Shown here piece by piece: positions 8,056 to 10,999 of a DNA stretch of 10,999 nucleotides. The stretch is from Paracoccaceae bacterium. GTDB lineage: Bacteria > Pseudomonadota > Alphaproteobacteria > Rhodobacterales > Rhodobacteraceae. The notes under the pieces were generated by a model that did not search any database, was not told the DNA's origin, and saw only the letters and a program-made list of their open reading frames with translations. How positions within the stretch are numbered: the first letter of the stretch is position 1; each line of letters opens with the position of its first letter. Both the position numbers and the translations under genes were made by a program. The stretch covers positions 1 through 10,999 of the forward strand of contig JAHRVZ010000212.1 of assembly GCA_019090405.1 (NCBI GenBank), given 5' to 3'.

Positions 8056-8276
8056 CTGATCAATGTCAGCCTTGTAATATTTTTGTCTGATCCGCTTCAC
8101 GCCTCTTGCGTTCATCTACACCGGATCGCCGACCATTTTGGCTTAGTGTTGCGCGCGGGCCCGAATGGGCACCGATACCAAAGCAACATCACTGAATAAG
8201 CACGTTCCGAACGAACAGACAAGTCCCTGTTCGCAATATTAGCCTGCAATTGTAACAAATTGGCACTTTTCCGCTG
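8056..8276. other. Intergenic gap between prmC and the DUF4167 gene
   Basis: No gene is evident in these 221 bases; both neighbours run on the - strand. The gap holds a perfect 7-bp hairpin (8212-8233) and one arm of a 12-bp inverted repeat that reaches into prmC (8244-8307). It would contain any prmC terminator and any DUF4167 promoter. I see no clean -35/-10 pair; TATTAC (complement of 8074-8079) is only a weak -10 candidate. No T-run follows either hairpin, so a classic intrinsic terminator is not visible. Confidence 0.6.
8212..8233. repeat. Short perfect inverted repeat (7-bp stem, 8-base loop)
   Basis: CGAACAG at 8212-8218 pairs with CTGTTCG at 8227-8233 around an 8-base loop. It lies between prmC and the DUF4167 gene. 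No T-tract follows on either strand, so it may be a Rho-dependent stop, an RNA-processing or stability stem, or an operator. Function is unknown. Confidence 0.5.
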
Positions 8277-8307
8277 CTAAATCGGTCTATCCTGATTACA
8301 ATTGCAG
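8244..8307. repeat. 12-bp inverted repeat spanning the prmC stop codon
   Basis: CTGCAATTGTAA at 8244-8255 is the exact reverse complement of TTACAATTGCAG at 8296-8307, with 40 bases between the arms. The right arm is inside the last codons of prmC (Cys-Asn-Cys-Asn), and the stop codon (8277-8279) sits in the loop. Each arm contains the self-complementary CAATTG, which contributes half the match. On the - strand mRNA this would form a 3'-end stem. Confidence 0.5.
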
Positions 8308-9122
8308 CAAATTACCCGGTCCCGTCCGTCCAGATCGTGAATTATGCGCGAACCCGTAAAACCGGCCTGCTCCAACAACGCAGTTACCGCTGTGGCCTGT
8401 GTTGGTCCGATTTCCAGTATCAATCGTCCATCATCGGTCAGAAAGGGCAACACGCTTTGAGTAATATGTCGGTATGCCCCCAGCCCATCACCACCATCGG
8501 TCAGCGCCAGTTCCGGTTCGTGCTGGCGCACCTCGGCATCCAGCCCCTTCATTTCATCCAGCGCAATATAGGGTGGATTGCACACGATAAGGTCAAACAC
8601 ACCCTTAACATTGTTCAGCCAGTCCGATTGTCTGATTTCGGACCGTCGCTGCAAGCGGTGCAACACTACATTGGCACTGGCCTGCAAGCAGGCAAGCTCA
8701 CTTAGGTCGACACCGACCCCCGTTGCCAATTCGTTTTCCGCCAGCAACGTCACCAAAATACAGCCCGAACCAACACCAAGATCCAGCACCCGCCTAAATG
8801 GTAATGCCAATGCGGCTTCGATCAGGGTTTCTGTTTCCGGGCGGGGATCCAGCACATCGCCGCTTACTTTGAAACGGCGGCCATAAAATTCACGCTCGCC
8901 CAGCAAATGCGACACCGGAACCCGAACCGCCCGCAAGGCGATCAACTGCTCATAGCGATCTGCAATATCCGCGGCCAGCTCTTCTGGTGCAATCAAGGTC
9001 ACACGAGACGCCTCAATCCGTGCTGCGTGGGCAAGTAACACCCGCGCATCCCGTGCCGGGTCAGATACCCCCGAGGCCCGCAACCGGGCAGTCGCTGCGG
9101 CCATGGCTTGCGCCGCCGTCAT
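8277..9122 (-). CDS. prmC: Peptide chain release factor N5-glutamine methyltransferase PrmC
   Basis: SAM-dependent enzyme that methylates the side-chain amide of the glutamine in the GGQ motif of class I release factors, raising termination efficiency. The 281-residue protein has an N-terminal helical substrate-binding domain (about 1-80) with HLLGEREFYGRRF (72-84) and DPRPETETL (92-100). The Rossmann SAM-binding motif VLDLGVGSGC (112-121) follows, and the catalytic NPPY (182-185) in the form IVCNPPYIA. Family-typical EPELALTDGGDGL (202-214) and LILEIGP (234-240) come after. The ATG overlaps the prfA stop as ATGA, and the 3' end of prfA supplies a GGGG-containing upstream stretch. Enzyme and substrate are therefore co-translated. 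The last residues include CCNC (272-275), an unusual cysteine cluster just before the stop. Length and motifs are otherwise standard. Confidence 0.96.
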   Translation of the reverse strand: MTAAQAMAAATARLRASGVSDPARDARVLLAHAARIEASRVTLIAPEELAADIADRYEQLIALRAVRVPVSHLLGEREFYGRRFKVSGDVLDPRPETETLIEAALALPFRRVLDLGVGSGCILVTLLAENELATGVGVDLSELACLQASANVVLHRLQRRSEIRQSDWLNNVKGVFDLIVCNPPYIALDEMKGLDAEVRQHEPELALTDGGDGLGAYRHITQSVLPFLTDDGRLILEIGPTQATAVTALLEQAGFTGSRIIHDLDGRDRVICCNCNQDRPI

Positions 9123-10174
9123 GTCCCCATCTCGGCCAGCATTGTGGCCTGATCATCTGCTGTCAGCGCGTCAATCACTTCGTCCAGATCACCGCCCATG
9201 ACCTGATCCAGCTTATACAGGGTCAGGTTGATGCGATGATCGGTCATCCGTCCCTGCGGAAAGTTATAGGTGCGAATGCGTTCTGAGCGGTCACCACTGC
9301 CCACCTGAGCAGCGCGGTCCGCCGAGCGCTCATCATCGGCGCGCTGCCGCTCCAGATCAAAAAGTCTGGTTTTAAGAACCTGCATGGCAATTTCACGGTT
9401 GCGATGCTGGGATTTTTCGGAACTTGTGACCATGATCCCGCTGGGGATGTGGATAATCCGCACTGCGGAGTCGGTGGTGTTTACATGCTGCCCACCTGAC
9501 CCGGATGCGCGCATCGTATCAATGCGCAGATCGTTTTGGTTAATCTGAATATCAACATCTTCAGCCTCAGGCAGTACCGCCACGGTGGCCGCAGAGGTAT
9601 GAATCCGCCCACCACTTTCGGTGGTTGGCACCCTTTGCACCCGATGCACACCACTTTCGTATTTCATCCGGGCAAAAACATTGACGCCTTTGATATGAAC
9701 AACAACCTCTTTGATGCCGCCCAGCTCGGTGCTTTGCTCTTCGAGGATATCAAACTTCCAACCACGTGCTTCGGCATAACGCTGGTACATCCTCAGCAAA
9801 TCCCCCGCGAATAACGCCGCCTCGTCACCCCCCGTCCCGGGCCGTATCTCAAGCATCGCAGGGCGTGCGTCAGCTGCGTCTTTGGGCAATAGCGACAATT
9901 GCAGTTCATGCTCAGCCTCAGGCAAACCGGCCCTAATAAGCGGCAGTTCTTCTTCAGCCAACTCTCTCATTTCCGGGTCGGCCAGCATTTGCTCGGCTTC
10001 CTTCAGATCATCCTGCAACCTGCGATAGGCCGAAATTTGTTCGACCACCGGGCGCAGATCAGAATATTCTTTGGCCAAAACAGCAATTTCACCGCCACTG
10101 GCACCATCCGCCATTGCCGCTTCGAGATACTGAAATCTCTGAATTATCTGCTCTAGTCTCTCTTCAGGAACCAT
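9119..10174 (-). CDS. prfA: Peptide chain release factor 1 (RF1)
   Basis: Class I release factor that reads UAA and UAG in the ribosomal A site and triggers hydrolysis of peptidyl-tRNA. From the chosen start it is 351 residues, within the family norm. There is an N-terminal helical domain (about 1-95), then EIRPGTGGDEAALFAGDL (109-126), and codon-recognition tripeptide P-T-T at 183-185 within HRVQRVPTTESGGRIHTS. The catalytic GGQ is at 227-229 in ASGSGGQHVNTTDSAV, followed by SEKSQHRNREIA. The C-terminal NFPQGRMTDHRINLTLYKLD is also diagnostic. The open frame extends upstream to 10309, but the start at 10174 gives MVPEERLEQI, the usual RF1 beginning. An alternative ATG at 10192 would add six residues. 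Neither has a clear ribosome-binding site. It is first in a prfA-prmC pair joined by ATGA. Confidence 0.97.
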   Translation of the reverse strand: MVPEERLEQIIQRFQYLEAAMADGASGGEIAVLAKEYSDLRPVVEQISAYRRLQDDLKEAEQMLADPEMRELAEEELPLIRAGLPEAEHELQLSLLPKDAADARPAMLEIRPGTGGDEAALFAGDLLRMYQRYAEARGWKFDILEEQSTELGGIKEVVVHIKGVNVFARMKYESGVHRVQRVPTTESGGRIHTSAATVAVLPEAEDVDIQINQNDLRIDTMRASGSGGQHVNTTDSAVRIIHIPSGIMVTSSEKSQHRNREIAMQVLKTRLFDLERQRADDERSADRAAQVGSGDRSERIRTYNFPQGRMTDHRINLTLYKLDQVMGGDLDEVIDALTADDQATMLAEMGT

Positions 10175-10235
10175 AGACGCGGTGTGTGGCATCACGGGGC
10201 TTTGGTCAAGGGCTCGACTGTGATATATAGACTCT
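10175..10235. promoter_or_regulatory. Divergent promoter region between prfA and the small exported-protein gene
   Basis: These 61 bases separate two divergent start codons. On the + strand TTGGTC (10202-10207), a 16-base spacer and TATATA (10224-10229) preceded by TGA (TGn, 10221-10223) resemble an extended -10 promoter. Its transcript would begin at or next to the ATG at 10236, giving little or no leader. TATATA is self-complementary and could also serve as a -10 on the - strand for prfA, with a leader of about 40 bases, although no good -35 is seen there. Assignment is by eye only. Confidence 0.35.
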
Positions 10236-10523
10236 ATGAAATGTCTGATCCCAATAATGTTGATCCTGGCCAATCCGGCACTGGCAGATATTGTCACCCC
10301 AAAAGGCAAAGTTATTGACTGCTATTGCACCGACAAAACCGGCTCGCGTGTCGAATTGGGCGAAACCATCTGCCTGCAGGTCGATGGGCGCATGTTCATG
10401 GCGCAATGCCAGATGTCCCTAAACGTCCCAATGTGGCGTGAAACCCAAAAGGGCTGCTTGTCATCTCGCCTGCAAAGCATCCAGCCAGCGACCGACGCGG
10501 GCGCGATTAACGCCAATATCTGA
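10236..10523 (+). CDS. Small exported cysteine-rich protein, function unknown
   Basis: Encodes 95 residues. Residues 1-17 form a signal peptide (hydrophobic 4-16) with likely cleavage after PALA. The mature part has five cysteines (29, 31, 46, 58 and 74) in the pattern DCYC...ETICL...AQCQMS...KGCL, suggesting a compact disulfide-bonded periplasmic protein. SLNVPMWRE (61-69) between the last two cysteines also looks conserved. It resembles uncharacterised small proteins I associate with Rhodobacterales, but I cannot name a function. No ribosome-binding site is visible, and a candidate promoter sits directly upstream, so it may be translated from a leaderless transcript. Residues 76-95 have no cysteine and lie entirely over the 3' end of the convergent DUF1499 gene. 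That tail may be a recent extension. The signal peptide and cysteine pattern make chance coding unlikely. Confidence 0.72.
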   Translation: MKCLIPIMLILANPALADIVTPKGKVIDCYCTDKTGSRVELGETICLQVDGRMFMAQCQMSLNVPMWRETQKGCLSSRLQSIQPATDAGAINANI

Positions 10524-10877
10524 CCGGCCAAATCGCAATCGCGCATAGATTTTCAGCTGGTCCTGATCCTGTTGCACCGTGGTATAGTCCGGAAACCCAA
10601 ATATCTTGGATCTTGTGACATAGGTAACTAATCCTTCACTGACACTGCCCGCCAAAACTGTCGTTCTCACGGTTCCACGCGCCAGCTTGTCAAAGCGCTC
10701 CAATCCGTCTGGCCCAGTTTCAACCAGACGCTTGACCCCACTCTTAAAATTCTTATCCGCGGTGATCTGCGATGCCACATGCCAACGCGACATTTCACTG
10801 GGCGCCAAACGCACATAGCCCAGAACACCCACAATTATAACCAGACCAGCCCCGATAAACATATACTTAAGCCCCAT
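10461..10877 (-). CDS. DUF1499 family protein with N-terminal membrane anchor
   Basis: Encodes 138 residues of unknown molecular function. An N-terminal hydrophobic helix (about 5-23) is a likely membrane anchor, followed by LAPSEMSRWHV (24-34). The DUF1499 core lies beyond, with VTYVTRSKIFGFPDYTTV (84-101), then LKIYARLRFGRSDIGVNRAR (108-127), then a WLDAL end. Start at 10877 is chosen because it gives a complete anchor. An in-frame ATG at 10862 is an alternative that would shorten the hydrophobic segment. Ribosome-binding signals are weak for both. The gene follows the ureohydrolase on the same strand after 37 bases, so the two may be co-transcribed. Its last 63 bases overlap the convergent small exported-protein gene. 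The C-terminal GRSDIGVN-like stretch is the most characteristic part of the family. Confidence 0.85.
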   Translation of the reverse strand: MGLKYMFIGAGLVIIVGVLGYVRLAPSEMSRWHVASQITADKNFKSGVKRLVETGPDGLERFDKLARGTVRTTVLAGSVSEGLVTYVTRSKIFGFPDYTTVQQDQDQLKIYARLRFGRSDIGVNRARVGRWLDALQAR

Positions 10878-10914
10878 TCATTTTGGTCCAAGTATCCCCG
10901 CCGGAGGCAAAAAA

Positions 10915-10999
10915 TTAACGCCGCGTCACCCCCGGCAACACACATAGTAATTCATACAACAAATTCGCCCCGGTCAACGCCGTATTTCCGGACGTATCA
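10915..10999 (-). CDS. speB: Ureohydrolase (agmatinase-like) C-terminal fragment, cut by window edge
   Basis: Only the last 27 codons and the TAA stop (complement of 10915-10917) are present; the gene continues past the right edge. The visible residues, DTSGNTALTGAN followed by LLYELLCVLPGVTRR, match the C-terminal helix of agmatinase/guanidinobutyrase-type ureohydrolases, where an SPPYDxxxxTA-like motif precedes a final hydrophobic helix. Agmatinase hydrolyses agmatine to putrescine and urea in polyamine synthesis. No metal-binding residues are in view, so the substrate (agmatine, guanidinobutyrate or another guanidino compound) cannot be decided, and the symbol is tentative. It lies upstream of the DUF1499 gene on the same strand. 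Confidence 0.58.
   Translation of the reverse strand, partial: DTSGNTALTGANLLYELLCVLPGVTRR

Noticed and set aside
8159..8170. GCCC-GAAT-GGGC hairpin between prmC and the DUF4167 gene
   Set aside because: The stem is only four pairs with no T-tract, too short to call.
8337..8705. + strand open frame inside prmC
   Set aside because: PrmC on the - strand has all expected motifs across this stretch, and the antisense product has none.
10175..10309. Upstream in-frame extension of prfA to an ATG at 10309
   Set aside because: It would run through the divergent promoter region and into the small + strand gene. The resulting N-terminus is unlike RF1, which begins at MVPEERL.
10867..10881. Four-codon upstream reading frame (MNGA) overlapping the DUF1499 start
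   Set aside because: Such short ATG frames are expected by chance, and it has no ribosome-binding site or leader-peptide feature.
10915..10999. Apparent frameshift near the end of the ureohydrolase fragment
   Set aside because: A codon-by-codon reading of the complement from the TAA at 10915 is open and continuous to the window edge. The shift came from an initial misreading.
1..10999. Search for CRISPR arrays, RNA genes, insertion sequences, toxin-antitoxin or defence genes
   Set aside because: No regularly spaced repeats, tRNA cloverleaf sequence, transposase motifs or atypical gene blocks were seen. Nearly all of the window is accounted for by housekeeping genes.

Overview
This window looks like a chromosomal housekeeping region of an alphaproteobacterium, most probably a marine Rhodobacterales (Roseobacter-type) species. 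This is inferred from three things. The order lptF-lptG-lptD-surA-pdxA-rsmA carries alphaproteobacterial versions of each protein. A DUF4167 protein with the serine/arginine/lysine-rich start typical of that class is present. A small cysteine-rich exported protein and a DUF1499 protein resemble families I associate with Rhodobacterales. Base composition is moderate, somewhat above half G+C by eye, and similar throughout. There is no sign of mobile DNA.

Bases 18-7461 (+ strand) hold six genes with no spacing between them. Four junctions (lptF/lptG, lptG/lptD, surA/pdxA, pdxA/rsmA) are 4-base ATGA overlaps, and lptD/surA overlap by 10 bases. The block is almost certainly one transcript with coupled translation. 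LptF and LptG are the membrane half of the lipopolysaccharide (LPS) export ABC transporter. LptD is the outer-membrane LPS translocon. SurA is the periplasmic chaperone that helps outer-membrane proteins fold. PdxA (vitamin B6 synthesis) and RsmA (16S rRNA dimethylation) ride behind them, as in the lptD-surA-pdxA-rsmA cluster of Escherichia coli. Here the run stops after rsmA, with no apaG/apaH.

Bases 7462-10174 (- strand) hold a DUF4167 protein gene whose stop codon abuts that of rsmA, a 221-base gap containing inverted repeats, then prmC and prfA. PrfA (release factor 1) is transcribed first, and PrmC methylates the GGQ glutamine of release factors. The two overlap by ATGA, so enzyme and substrate are co-expressed.

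Bases 10175-10999 hold a short divergent promoter region, a small exported cysteine-rich protein (+ strand), a DUF1499 membrane-anchored protein (- strand) whose 3' end overlaps the small gene by 63 bases, and at the right edge the last codons of a ureohydrolase, probably agmatinase (- strand).

I found no CRISPR array, RNA gene, insertion sequence, toxin-antitoxin pair or defence system, and no convincing new system. The points worth a second look are small: the tail-to-tail gene overlap, the inverted repeat across the prmC stop, a possibly leaderless and bidirectional promoter, cysteine pairs in LptD and SurA, and the codon-recognition tripeptide of RF1.
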